In this document: positions 24,945-33,186 of the stretch, piece after piece
Position numbering within the stretch: position 1 is the first letter of the stretch
How the letters are laid out: each line of letters opens with the position of its first letter
Assembly (NCBI GenBank): GCA_963674625.2
Contig: CAXXXO010000004.1
Coordinates: 124,001 to 188,000 of the forward strand
Origin: JALHFZ01 sp963674625
GTDB taxonomy: Bacteria > Synergistota > Synergistia > Synergistales > Aminobacteriaceae
Direction: 5' to 3'
DNA: 64,000 nucleotides
Made by a program: the position numbers and the translations under genes
The notes under the pieces: model-generated
Databases searched by the model: none
What the model saw: only the letters and a program-made list of their open reading frames with translations
What the model was told of the DNA's origin: nothing

Positions 24945-27614
24945 TCATCGGCCGGAGCCGCAGCAGTGCTTGTACTTTTTTCCGCTTCCGCAGGGGCAGG
25001 GATCATTCCTGCCGATCTTGGGCCCCCGCTTCACCGGCTGTGAAGGACTTTCCCTGTCGGGGGGGCCGGACTGCCCGGCCTCCGGGCCGAAGGGAAGGAG
25101 AAACTCCCGGCTTTCCCTCCGCGCCCCGGGCCGGTCCTCCCGCCGTTCCGAGACGATCCGCACCCGGAAGGCAAGCTCGGCCACGGACTCGCGGACCCGC
25201 TCCATCATCTCCTGGAAGAGATTATAGGACTCGAACTGGTATTCGAGCAGGGGGTCCTTCTGGCCTATGGCCCGAAGGCCAATCCCCCTTCGAAGCTCGT
25301 CCATGGCGAGAAGGTGATCCTTCCACCCGCTGTCGAGGGTATGGAGAATAAGAAACCGAAGAAGCGGCCTGGCTTCTTCCCCGAGGTCCTCGAGACGGGA
25401 GAGAAAACGGTCTTTGATATCCTTTTTGAGTTCTTCCCGGCGCTCTTCCATCTCCCGGAAGGAATCCACTCCCGCGAGGTGCCCTTCCAGTCCCGGGCCG
25501 AAGATGGATTTCAGCCGGGCCTGCGCCCTAGCCTCGTCCGCCTCCCCTTCCTCGGGATAATACTTCTCGAGGATGTCGTCCACCACTCCGTCGATGATCT
25601 CCCAGGCATGGTCCGCTATCCCCTCGTCCCGGAGTATCTGCTGACGCTCGGCATACACGGCCTCCCGCTGGCGGTTCATGACGTTGTCGTAGGCGAGAAG
25701 CTGTTTCCGGATGTCGAAGTGCATCTCCTCGACCTTTTTCTGGGCGGAGGCGATGGCCTTCGTGAGGAGGGGGTGCTCGATGGATTCCCCTTCCTCCATG
25801 CCGAGCTTTTCCATGAGCCCCTGGATCCGTTCGGAGCCGAAGAGCCTGAGCAGATCGTCCTCCAGGGAGAGATAGAACCGGCTCGCTCCCGGATCTCCCT
25901 GCCGTCCCGACCGTCCCCGGAGCTGGTTGTCGATCCGCCGGGCCTCGTGCCGTTCAGTGCCGATGATCTTCAGCCCGCCGAGGGCCCTGACCTTCTCCCG
26001 TTCCTCGAGGCACTGCTTCCGGTAGGCTTCGAGAAGGGCGGAGAATTTTTCTCCTCCCCTGTCTTCCTCGGAAGATTCTTTTCTGAGGGCCTCCCGGGCG
26101 AGAAACTCGGGATTCCCCCCGAGAATGATGTCGGTACCCCGTCCGGCCATGTTGGTGGCTACGGTCACCGCCCCGAGGTGCCCCGCCTGGGCCACGATCT
26201 GGGCCTCCCTTTCGTGATGCTTGGCGTTGAGAACCTGGTGGGGGATTTTCCGGGCCTTCAGCAGCCTGCTGAGCCGCTCGGAGTTTTCTATTGACGTGGT
26301 CCCCACGAGGACGGGTGTTCCCGCCTGGTGGGACTCCCCGATTTCATCCGCCACGGCGGAGAACTTCTCCCCCACTGTCCGGTAGATGGCGTCCGGGTGG
26401 TCCAGCCGGATCATGTCCATATTGGTGGGGATCACCACCACCTGGAGGCCGTAGATCTCCTTGAACTCCTCCGATTCGGTGACGGCCGTTCCCGTCATGC
26501 CGGCCAGCTTGGCGTACATCCGGAAATAATTCTGCAGAGTGATGGTGGCGAGGGTCTGGCTCTCCCGCCCCACCTTCACCCGCTCCTTGGCCTCGATGGC
26601 CTGGTGAAGTCCGTCGGAGTAGCGCCGGCCCGTCATGAGCCGCCCGGTGAATTCGTCAACTATGACGATCTCGCCGTCCTTCACCATGTAGTGCACGTCC
26701 CTTTGAAAAAGGACATGGGCCTTCAGGGCCTGGACGATCCGGTGGGCCAGGTCGGAGTGGGCGGCATCGGAGAAAAGGTCGGGCATCTTGAGAAGCTCTT
26801 CGCACCGGGCGATCCCCTCCTCAGTCATGGCGACGTTCCGTTCCTTTTCGTCCTTCTCGTAGTCTCTTCCCTCCCGGAGCTGCCGGGCGATCCGGTCGGA
26901 GGTATTGTACATCTCCACGTTGTCGTCGGAGGGACCGGAGATGATGAGGGGGGTTCTCGCCTCGTCCACGAGGATGGAATCGACCTCGTCGACGATGCAG
27001 TAGTGATGGCCCCGCTGAACGAGGTGGTCCACAGAGACGGCCATGTTGTCCCGGAGATAGTCGAAGCCGAATTCGCTGTTCGTTCCATAGGTGATGTCCG
27101 CCCGGTAGGAGAGGTCCCGCTCCTCCTGGTCCATGGAGGCATAGATGACTCCCACGGTGAGGCTGAGGAAGGCATAGATGGGGCTCATCCATTCAGCGTC
27201 CCGGCGGGCGAGATAATCGTTCACCGTGACCACGTGAACTCCCTTGCCCGCGAGGGCGTTGAGGACCACCGCGAGGGTGGCGACGAGGGTTTTTCCCTCT
27301 CCCGTCTTCATCTCCGTGATCTTGCCTTCGTGAAGGGCGATTCCCCCCATGAGCTGAACGTCGAAATGACGCAGGCCGATGGTCCGCCGGGAGACCTCCC
27401 GGACAAGGGCGAAGGTCTCGGGGAGAAGATCGTCGGGGGATTCTCCCCCCCTGACCCGTTCCGAGAGCTCCCGTCCCCGGGTTCGCAGATCCTCGTCCCC
27501 GAGGGAGGCAAGCTCCGGTTCGAGGGCGTTTATCTGTTCTACTGTTATCCCATATCTTTTCAGAGCCCTTTCGTTCGGGTCCAGGCCGAGGGCTTTTTTT
27601 ATTTTATCGAGCAT
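24945..27614 (-). CDS. secA: Preprotein translocase ATPase SecA
   Basis: SecA drives protein export through SecYEG. The 889 residues show Walker A MKTGEGKT at 102-109, DEVDSILVDEARTPL of the DEAD motor, the preprotein-binding domain, the second motor with GRGTDIILGGNPE, and a C-terminal zinc-binding CPCGSGKKYKHCC tail for SecB or ribosome contact. No truncation. A promoter with a palindromic spacer lies about 65-95 nt upstream. The next gene encodes an exported protein. Confidence 0.97.
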   Translation of the reverse strand: MLDKIKKALGLDPNERALKRYGITVEQINALEPELASLGDEDLRTRGRELSERVRGGESPDDLLPETFALVREVSRRTIGLRHFDVQLMGGIALHEGKITEMKTGEGKTLVATLAVVLNALAGKGVHVVTVNDYLARRDAEWMSPIYAFLSLTVGVIYASMDQEERDLSYRADITYGTNSEFGFDYLRDNMAVSVDHLVQRGHHYCIVDEVDSILVDEARTPLIISGPSDDNVEMYNTSDRIARQLREGRDYEKDEKERNVAMTEEGIARCEELLKMPDLFSDAAHSDLAHRIVQALKAHVLFQRDVHYMVKDGEIVIVDEFTGRLMTGRRYSDGLHQAIEAKERVKVGRESQTLATITLQNYFRMYAKLAGMTGTAVTESEEFKEIYGLQVVVIPTNMDMIRLDHPDAIYRTVGEKFSAVADEIGESHQAGTPVLVGTTSIENSERLSRLLKARKIPHQVLNAKHHEREAQIVAQAGHLGAVTVATNMAGRGTDIILGGNPEFLAREALRKESSEEDRGGEKFSALLEAYRKQCLEEREKVRALGGLKIIGTERHEARRIDNQLRGRSGRQGDPGASRFYLSLEDDLLRLFGSERIQGLMEKLGMEEGESIEHPLLTKAIASAQKKVEEMHFDIRKQLLAYDNVMNRQREAVYAERQQILRDEGIADHAWEIIDGVVDDILEKYYPEEGEADEARAQARLKSIFGPGLEGHLAGVDSFREMEERREELKKDIKDRFLSRLEDLGEEARPLLRFLILHTLDSGWKDHLLAMDELRRGIGLRAIGQKDPLLEYQFESYNLFQEMMERVRESVAELAFRVRIVSERREDRPGARRESREFLLPFGPEAGQSGPPDRESPSQPVKRGPKIGRNDPCPCGSGKKYKHCCGSGR

Positions 27615-27678
27615 TCCGTCACCTCAAAAAGAAGATCAGCCATGAACCGATGAAGTTCAGGGCGTGCTGCACCGGCAC

Positions 27679-27708
27679 ATTATATGCTCCGGAACCGTTT
27701 CCGGTCAA
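27679..27708 (-). promoter_or_regulatory. secA promoter with palindrome in the spacer
   Basis: Minus-strand TTGACC (27703-27708) and perfect TATAAT (27679-27684) are 18 nt apart. The spacer contains CCGGAAACGGTTCCGG (27689-27704), a 6-4-6 inverted repeat that could be an operator for an unknown regulator. Confidence 0.7.
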
Positions 27709-27733
27709 AGTATTTCGGCGGAAAAGAGGGTGA

Positions 27734-28303
27734 TCAGTCGGTGAAGAGCTTCTTTCCCTTGATGAGATAGTCCATGCCGGACCAGACCGTGAGCCCCATG
27801 GCGATCCACATGATCTGCAGGCCGAAGGGAAGATTGAAGATCAGAAAAGAAATCGCCACGATCTGGAAGACCGTTTTCAGCTTGCCTCCCGCCGAGGCGG
27901 CGATCACCACTCCCTCGGCGGCCGCCACCATGCGCACTCCGGTTACGATGAGGTCTCTGGAGAGGATCACCACGGCGATCCACGCCGGAACGCGCTGAAG
28001 CTCCACGAGGGAAATGAGGGCGGCCATGACGAGAATTTTGTCCGCCACAGGGTCGATGAATTTGCCCAGGTTGGTGACCATCCCTTTTTTTCTCGCGATG
28101 TAGCCGTCCGCCGTGTCGGTCAGGGCCGCCAGTATGAAGACGGCTCCGGCGAGGATGTCTCCGAAGGTCACCTGAATATCCAGTTCTTTTACCCTGTAGA
28201 CGGGATAGGTGAACTTGAAGGTGAGAAAAATGAGGACAAGAGGGGCCAGAAAGACCCGAAGGAGGCTCAGCATATTTGGAATATTCCAGGTGATTTTCCT
28301 CAA
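27734..28303 (-). CDS. pgsA: CDP-diacylglycerol-glycerol-3-phosphate 3-phosphatidyltransferase
   Basis: PgsA makes phosphatidylglycerol phosphate. The CDP-alcohol phosphotransferase signature is complete: D66-G67, A70-R71, G80, D84, D88. The 189 residues contain about five membrane segments. The start appears to be TTG with GGAGGAG about eight bases upstream; starting there keeps the usual NIPNMLSLLR entry helix. A terminator separates it from livF, so it probably has its own promoter. Confidence 0.9.
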   Translation of the reverse strand: MRKITWNIPNMLSLLRVFLAPLVLIFLTFKFTYPVYRVKELDIQVTFGDILAGAVFILAALTDTADGYIARKKGMVTNLGKFIDPVADKILVMAALISLVELQRVPAWIAVVILSRDLIVTGVRMVAAAEGVVIAASAGGKLKTVFQIVAISFLIFNLPFGLQIMWIAMGLTVWSGMDYLIKGKKLFTD

Positions 28304-28367
28304 AGAGGTGCTCCTCCTCCGGCGTGAAGTTTCGACTCCAGTCTACCAGTCTAGTATATGAGGGAGA

Positions 28368-28400
28368 AAAGGGCAACCGGCTGCATACCGGTTGCCCTTT
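28368..28400 (-). terminator. Terminator after livF
   Basis: AAAGGGCAACCGG pairs with CCGGTTGCCCTTT around a 7-nt loop, with a short TTTTC tail on the minus strand. It lies about 10 nt after the livF stop. Confidence 0.7.
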
Positions 28401-28408
28401 CGGGAGCT

Positions 28409-29128
28409 TCAGCCGCCCAGGTAGGCTTCCTTTACCCGGCTGTCGCTCAGAAGATCCTGCCCCTTCCCCTCGAGGACAATGCTGCCCACCTCGAGGATAT
28501 AGGCGTAGGAGGCGATCTTCAGCGCCGCGAAGGCATTCTGCTCCACCAGGAGAACCGTCTTCCCCTGGGAATTGATCTCGGCGATGATGTCGAAGACCTC
28601 CTTCACGAGCAGCGGGGCAAGTCCCAGGGAGGGTTCGTCGAGCATCACGAGGTGGGGGCGGCTCATGAGGGCCCTTCCCACGGCGAGCATCTGCTGCTCT
28701 CCCCCCGACAGGGTGCCCCCCTTCTGCCATGACCGCTCCTTCAGACGGGGAAAGAGATCGTAGACGTGATCCCGGTCCCTCTCGATGCCGTCCTTGTCGT
28801 TTCGTATGTAGGCCCCGAGCTGGAGGTTCTCCTCCACGGTGAGGTGGGGCAGGATCCGCCGCCCCTCGGGGCTCATGGCGATGCCGTATTTCACCATCTC
28901 CTCGGGAGCCTTTCCCACGAGGTCCACGGGCTTCCCGTCGGGAGGGGTGTAGAAAATGCGCCCCTTCACGTTCTTCACCAGGCCGGCCACCGCCCGGATC
29001 GTGCTGCTCTTTCCGGCTCCGTTGGCCCCTATGAGGGTGACGATGCTTCCCCTGGGAATCGAAAGGGATATTCCCTTCACGGCGTGGATCGCACCATAGT
29101 AGACATGGAGATCCTCAATTTTCAGCAT
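28409..29128 (-). CDS. livF: Branched-chain amino acid ABC transporter ATPase LivF
   Basis: One of the two cytoplasmic ATPases of the LIV transporter. Walker A GANGAGKSS is at 34-42, the signature LSGGEQQML precedes AVGRALM, and Walker B is VMLDEPSLGLAPL. The 239 residues are the normal length for LivF. It overlaps livG by 14 nt and is the last gene of livJHMGF. Confidence 0.93.
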   Translation of the reverse strand: MLKIEDLHVYYGAIHAVKGISLSIPRGSIVTLIGANGAGKSSTIRAVAGLVKNVKGRIFYTPPDGKPVDLVGKAPEEMVKYGIAMSPEGRRILPHLTVEENLQLGAYIRNDKDGIERDRDHVYDLFPRLKERSWQKGGTLSGGEQQMLAVGRALMSRPHLVMLDEPSLGLAPLLVKEVFDIIAEINSQGKTVLLVEQNAFAALKIASYAYILEVGSIVLEGKGQDLLSDSRVKEAYLGG

Positions 29129-29909
29129 ATTTCACGTACTCCTCTCCCAGGTACGCCACGATCACCTTTTTATCCGACTGGATGGCGTCGGGATCTCCCT
29201 CGGCGATCTTCACTCCGTAGTCGAGCACCCAGATGTATTCGCAGACGCCCATGACCACCTTCATATCGTGCTCGATAAGCAGGATTGTGATGTCGAACTG
29301 ATCCCGGATATTCTTGATGAAGGTCATGAGCTCCCGGGTTTCCTGAGGATTCATGCCCGCCGCGGGTTCGTCGAGGAGGAGAAACCGGGGATCCGTCGCG
29401 AGGGCACGGGCGATCTCGAGGCGGCGCTGCGCTCCGTAGGGGAGGGAACTCGAGGTCTCGTGCGCGAGGGACGCGAGGCCGAGGGCGTCGAGGAGGGCCA
29501 GGGATTTCTCCCGAATCTCCGTCTCCTCCCGCTCGAAGGAAGGAAGGCCGAGGGGGGCCATCCACCATTTCGCTTTCCGCCGGACGTGGCATCCTATCAT
29601 GACGTTCTCGAGGACAGTTTCGTTTGAGAAAAGCCGGATGTTCTGGAAGGTTCGGGAAATGCCCTCCCGGCTCACCTTGTGGGGGACGAGCCCCGTGATG
29701 TCCCGGCCGTTGAAGAGAATCCGCCCCTTCGTTGGGGTGTAGAACCCCGTGATCATGTTGAAGACGGTGGTCTTTCCCGCGCCGTTCGGGCCGATGAGTC
29801 CGACGATGGCGTGTTCAGGCACCGCGAGAGAAAGATCGTTCACTGCGGTGAGGCCGCCGAACTGCATGGTGAGATTTTCCGTGCGGAGGATGGGCTCAGG
29901 AGTTGTCAT
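29115..29909 (-). CDS. livG: Branched-chain amino acid ABC transporter ATPase LivG
   Basis: Second ATPase of the LIV system. Walker A GPNGAGKT is at 40-47, the signature region reads LPYGAQRRLEIARAL (the LivG-type variant of LSGGQ), and Walker B is FLLLDEPAAGMNP. The C-terminal YLGEEY end is typical of LivG. It overlaps livM by 14 nt. Confidence 0.93.
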   Translation of the reverse strand: MTTPEPILRTENLTMQFGGLTAVNDLSLAVPEHAIVGLIGPNGAGKTTVFNMITGFYTPTKGRILFNGRDITGLVPHKVSREGISRTFQNIRLFSNETVLENVMIGCHVRRKAKWWMAPLGLPSFEREETEIREKSLALLDALGLASLAHETSSSLPYGAQRRLEIARALATDPRFLLLDEPAAGMNPQETRELMTFIKNIRDQFDITILLIEHDMKVVMGVCEYIWVLDYGVKIAEGDPDAIQSDKKVIVAYLGEEYVKYAEN

Positions 29910-30951
29910 GGCGTGCGCCTCCCCGTCCGAAAAGTGCGAAGATCTTGTCCCAGGTGATCTCCTTCATGCCCATGATCCCCTCGCTGCGGTAGAGGATGAT
30001 CAGGATCAGGGCAAGGGAGAATATGACCATCCTCATGCCCGGGATGCCCGGGATTTCAAAGGAGCCCAGAATAAGCGGATTTTCCACTATCCTGAGCCAT
30101 TCGAGAAGGACCGTGATGACCACGCTGCCGATGAGGCTTCCGGTCAGGGAGCCGAGACCCCCTGCCACGGTGATCATCAGGACGTTGAAGGTCAGGGTGA
30201 AGACGAACATCTTGGGGTCGATGGTGGTGATGAGGCTTCCCATGAGGGCTCCGCCGATGCCCGCGAAAAAGGCGCCGATGGAGAAGGAGACCACCCGGTA
30301 GAAGAAGGTGTTGATCCCCATGTTTTTCGCGGCGATTTCATCGTCCCGGATTGCCTTGAAGACATTGCCGAAATTGCTGCTGAGCAGGCGGACCATGAAG
30401 AAAAGGGTGAGGAGAAGCCAGCCGTAATTCCACCAGAGGTTGGCTTCGTTCGGTATTCCCTTGATTCCGAGGGCGCCGTTGGTGATGAAGCTGAGGTTGG
30501 TTAGGACCACCCGGATGATCTCCGCGAACCCCAGGGTGGCGATGCCGAGATAGTCCCCGCCGAGACGGAGGACCGGAATGGCGATCAGAAGGCCGATGAG
30601 GGCTGCTGCGAGCCCCGAAAGGATCACGGCGACGAAGAAGGGGGCCTGGATGACCGAAAGAGGCCAGATGAGAGGTTCGAGGATCCACATGGTGGTCTTC
30701 TGGGCCGGGGAGAGAATGAGAAGAGAGCAGACGTAGGCTCCTATGGCCATGAACCCTGCGTGGCCGAGGGAGAACATCCCCGTGAAGCCGTAGATGAGGT
30801 TAAGGCTGAGGGCCAGAATGGCGTTTACAGCCACGAGGTTGAGCACCTGGATCTTGTATCCGTCGAGATTGTCCTGGGCCCACCAGATGAAGGCCGCCCC
30901 CGCGGCCACGGCGATGGTGTTGAGGATGAGATTCCGTGTCCGTACGTTCAT
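29896..30951 (-). CDS. livM: Branched-chain amino acid ABC transporter permease LivM
   Basis: Membrane permease of 351 residues with about ten hydrophobic segments. The segment around LSLNLIYGFTGMFSLGHAGFMAIGAY is the LivM signature (here quoted in part), and GIKGIPNEANLWW fits the conserved cytoplasmic contact area. The ATG at 30951 overlaps the livH stop as ATGA; open frame upstream of it is only livH in another frame. Confidence 0.92.
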   Translation of the reverse strand: MNVRTRNLILNTIAVAAGAAFIWWAQDNLDGYKIQVLNLVAVNAILALSLNLIYGFTGMFSLGHAGFMAIGAYVCSLLILSPAQKTTMWILEPLIWPLSVIQAPFFVAVILSGLAAALIGLLIAIPVLRLGGDYLGIATLGFAEIIRVVLTNLSFITNGALGIKGIPNEANLWWNYGWLLLTLFFMVRLLSSNFGNVFKAIRDDEIAAKNMGINTFFYRVVSFSIGAFFAGIGGALMGSLITTIDPKMFVFTLTFNVLMITVAGGLGSLTGSLIGSVVITVLLEWLRIVENPLILGSFEIPGIPGMRMVIFSLALILIILYRSEGIMGMKEITWDKIFALFGRGGARHDNS

Positions 30952-31841
30952 ATCTTGTCCTCCAGCTTCTCTCCCATGAGACCGGTCGGCTTCATGAGAA
31001 GGATGACGATGAGCAGGACGAAGGCGAAGGCATCGCGGTACCCCGAGAGGGTGGGGAAAAAGGCCACGGCCATGATCTCGACGATTCCCAGGAACATCCC
31101 TCCGATGACCGCCCCCTGGATTGAGCCGATGCCTCCGAAGACTGCGGCGATGAAGGCCTTGAGTCCCGGGAAAAGACCCATGAAGGGATGGATCTGGGGG
31201 TACCGGAGAGCCCACATGATCCCCGATGCCGCCGCGAGGGCGGAGCCGATGCCGAAGGTGAAGGCGATGATCTTGTTCACCGACACCCCCATGAGCCGGG
31301 TCGTCTCGATATCCTTGGATATGGCCCTCATGGCGAGCCCGGGCTTCGTCCTGTAGACGATCCACAGCAGCCCGAGAACGAGGGCGACGGTCACAACGGG
31401 AACGACGATGGCCAGGGGAAGGATGCGGACCTTGCCTACGATTATGACCTTCACGAGCCAGTCGGGACGCATGACGGGCCGGGGAAGGCCGGAGAAGACC
31501 ACGAGGCTCAGGTTCTGAATGAAAAAGGAGACTCCTATGGCGCTGATGAGGGCGGAGATGCGCGGGGCATTGCGGAGAGGCTTGTAGGCTATTCTGTCCA
31601 CAAGGACGCCGCAGAGGGATGAAAGGGCGACCGCAAGAACGGCGGCAACTCCCCAGGGGAGCTTCAGAAGGGTGATGGCGAAGAAGACGAAATAGGCGCC
31701 GAGCATGAAAATTTCGCCGTGGGCGAAGTTGATGAGGCGAAGAATACCGTAGACCATAGTGTATCCGATGGCTATGAGGCCGTAGAGCGATCCGAGGGTG
31801 ATGGCATTGAAAAGATGCTGTATGAACATGCTTCCGGTCAA
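30948..31841 (-). CDS. livH: Branched-chain amino acid ABC transporter permease LivH
   Basis: Membrane permease of up to 297 residues with about eight hydrophobic segments, including GYTMVYGILRLINFAHGEIFMLGAY-type sequence that is diagnostic of LivH. The likely start is TTG with GAGGGGG eight bases upstream; an ATG four codons later lacks such a site. A hairpin lies between livJ and this gene and may set the ratio of binding protein to permease. Confidence 0.92.
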   Translation of the reverse strand: MTGSMFIQHLFNAITLGSLYGLIAIGYTMVYGILRLINFAHGEIFMLGAYFVFFAITLLKLPWGVAAVLAVALSSLCGVLVDRIAYKPLRNAPRISALISAIGVSFFIQNLSLVVFSGLPRPVMRPDWLVKVIIVGKVRILPLAIVVPVVTVALVLGLLWIVYRTKPGLAMRAISKDIETTRLMGVSVNKIIAFTFGIGSALAAASGIMWALRYPQIHPFMGLFPGLKAFIAAVFGGIGSIQGAVIGGMFLGIVEIMAVAFFPTLSGYRDAFAFVLLIVILLMKPTGLMGEKLEDKI

Positions 31842-31869
31842 AAGAGGTTCCCCCTCACTTCAAGAAAAT

Positions 31870-31898
31870 GGAGGGCTGAGGCATGACCTCCGCCCTCC
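31870..31898 (-). terminator. livJ-livH intercistronic hairpin
   Basis: On the minus strand GGAGGGC-G-GAGG pairs with CCTC-A-GCCCTCC, an 11-bp stem with one mismatch and a 5-nt loop, followed by ATTTTCTTG. The weak T tract suggests partial termination or 3'-end protection of the livJ message rather than a full stop. Confidence 0.6.
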
Positions 31899-31933
31899 GG
31901 AATATACGGCTTTGCTGCCGAGGCGGTTCTCCC

Positions 31934-33067
31934 TTACATCTCGGGTTCGACGGTTCCGATGAATACCTTCTTGCCGTCTTTGATCTGGACGATTCCCACG
32001 GGGCTCTCGGCGTCATGGGTCGCGTTGATCGTCTTGTTGCCTGTGACGCCCGGGAATCCTGCCGTCTTCTCGAGGGCAGTGCGAATTGCCTCGGGCTCGG
32101 CCGATCCGGCGGTCTTGATGGCGTTGGCGATGAGCATGTAGGAATCATACCCGAGGGCCGCGTTGACGTTGGGGTCCTTCTCGGGGTGAAGCTTCTTCCA
32201 GTTCTCCGTGAAGGTGGAGGCGATGGGGCTCATCTCCTTCATGGAGGGGTCATAGGGGAAGGTCGTGTGGATGAATCCTTCGACTGCATCTCCGCCGATC
32301 TTGACGATCTCGGGGTTGTCCATGGCGTCGCCGCCCATGATCTGGAATTCAGCCCCCAGTTCCCTGGCCTGCTTCATGATAATGGCCCCTTCGGCGAAGT
32401 CGGCGGGGATGTAGAGAAGATCAGGCTTCTTGCTGATGATCTCGGTGAGCTGGGCCGTAAAGTCCTGGTCCCCCGAGTTGTACTTCAGCTCGGAGACGAT
32501 CTCGCCGCCGAGTTTCTTGTAGGACTGCTTGAAGAAGCTGCCGAGGCCGACGCAGTAGTCGTTGGAGACGTCGATGAGAAGAGCGGCCTTTTTCATGCCG
32601 AGGGTCTTGACGGCGTAGGTGGCGGCTCCAGCTCCCTGGTAGGGATCGATGAAGCAGGCCCGGAAGACGTATTTCTTTCCCTGGGTGACGAGGGGGTTGG
32701 TGCAGGAAGTGCCCATCATGGGGACTTTTGCGGCTTCGGCCACTTCACCGCCTGCCATGGCGAGAGACGAGCCGTAGGTGCCGATGATCGCCACGACTTT
32801 ATCCCGCTCCACAAGGCGCTTGACGGCGTTGGCCGCTTCGACCTTGTCGGTTTTGTTGTCCACGACGATGAGTTCGACTTTTTTCCCGAGGATCTCAGGC
32901 ATTTCCTTGTAGGCCATCTGGACCCCTTCAAGCTCGAGCTGCCCTCCGAAGGCAGTCCTCCCGGTCAGGGGAAGATACACGCCGATTTTGATCGTATCGG
33001 CGGCCAATGCCGTTCCCGCAAGAACAAATATGAGCAGAGCCGTGAGCAGAGCGTACCGCAGTTTCAT
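31934..33067 (-). CDS. livJ: Branched-chain amino acid ABC transporter substrate-binding protein
   Basis: Extracytoplasmic periplasmic-binding protein of 377 residues. A signal peptide (MKLRYALLTALLIFVLAG, then ALA-AD cleavage) precedes the mature TIKIGVYLPLTG start and the type I binding-protein fold (Peripla_BP_6). No lipobox cysteine is present, so the protein is probably soluble in a periplasm, which fits a diderm cell. ATG with GGAGGAGGG eight bases upstream. A TATAAT element lies near 33107 on the minus strand. Substrate could be Leu/Ile/Val or another amino acid or peptide. Confidence 0.92.
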   Translation of the reverse strand: MKLRYALLTALLIFVLAGTALAADTIKIGVYLPLTGRTAFGGQLELEGVQMAYKEMPEILGKKVELIVVDNKTDKVEAANAVKRLVERDKVVAIIGTYGSSLAMAGGEVAEAAKVPMMGTSCTNPLVTQGKKYVFRACFIDPYQGAGAATYAVKTLGMKKAALLIDVSNDYCVGLGSFFKQSYKKLGGEIVSELKYNSGDQDFTAQLTEIISKKPDLLYIPADFAEGAIIMKQARELGAEFQIMGGDAMDNPEIVKIGGDAVEGFIHTTFPYDPSMKEMSPIASTFTENWKKLHPEKDPNVNAALGYDSYMLIANAIKTAGSAEPEAIRTALEKTAGFPGVTGNKTINATHDAESPVGIVQIKDGKKVFIGTVEPEM

Positions 33068-33153
33068 GGAAATTTCCCTCCTCCTACAAGATATAATCAT
33101 TCCAGTGAAATTATACACATAAAAGACCGAAACAGAAAGAGCAGCGACAGGAG

Positions 33154-33178
33154 CGGATGCAGATATATCATGCATCCG
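33154..33178. repeat. Inverted repeat after nrdD
   Basis: CGGATGCA and TGCATCCG form a perfect 8-bp stem with a 9-nt AT-rich loop just past the nrdD stop. The T tract is poor, so it may be a weak terminator or an mRNA 3' stabiliser. Confidence 0.5.
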
Positions 33179-33186
33179 GGAGCTTC

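Noticed and set aside
27705..28730. 341-codon open frame overlapping pgsA and livF
   Set aside because: It runs in the wrong frame through both genes and across a terminator, with Arg/Gly/Pro-rich composition and no motif.
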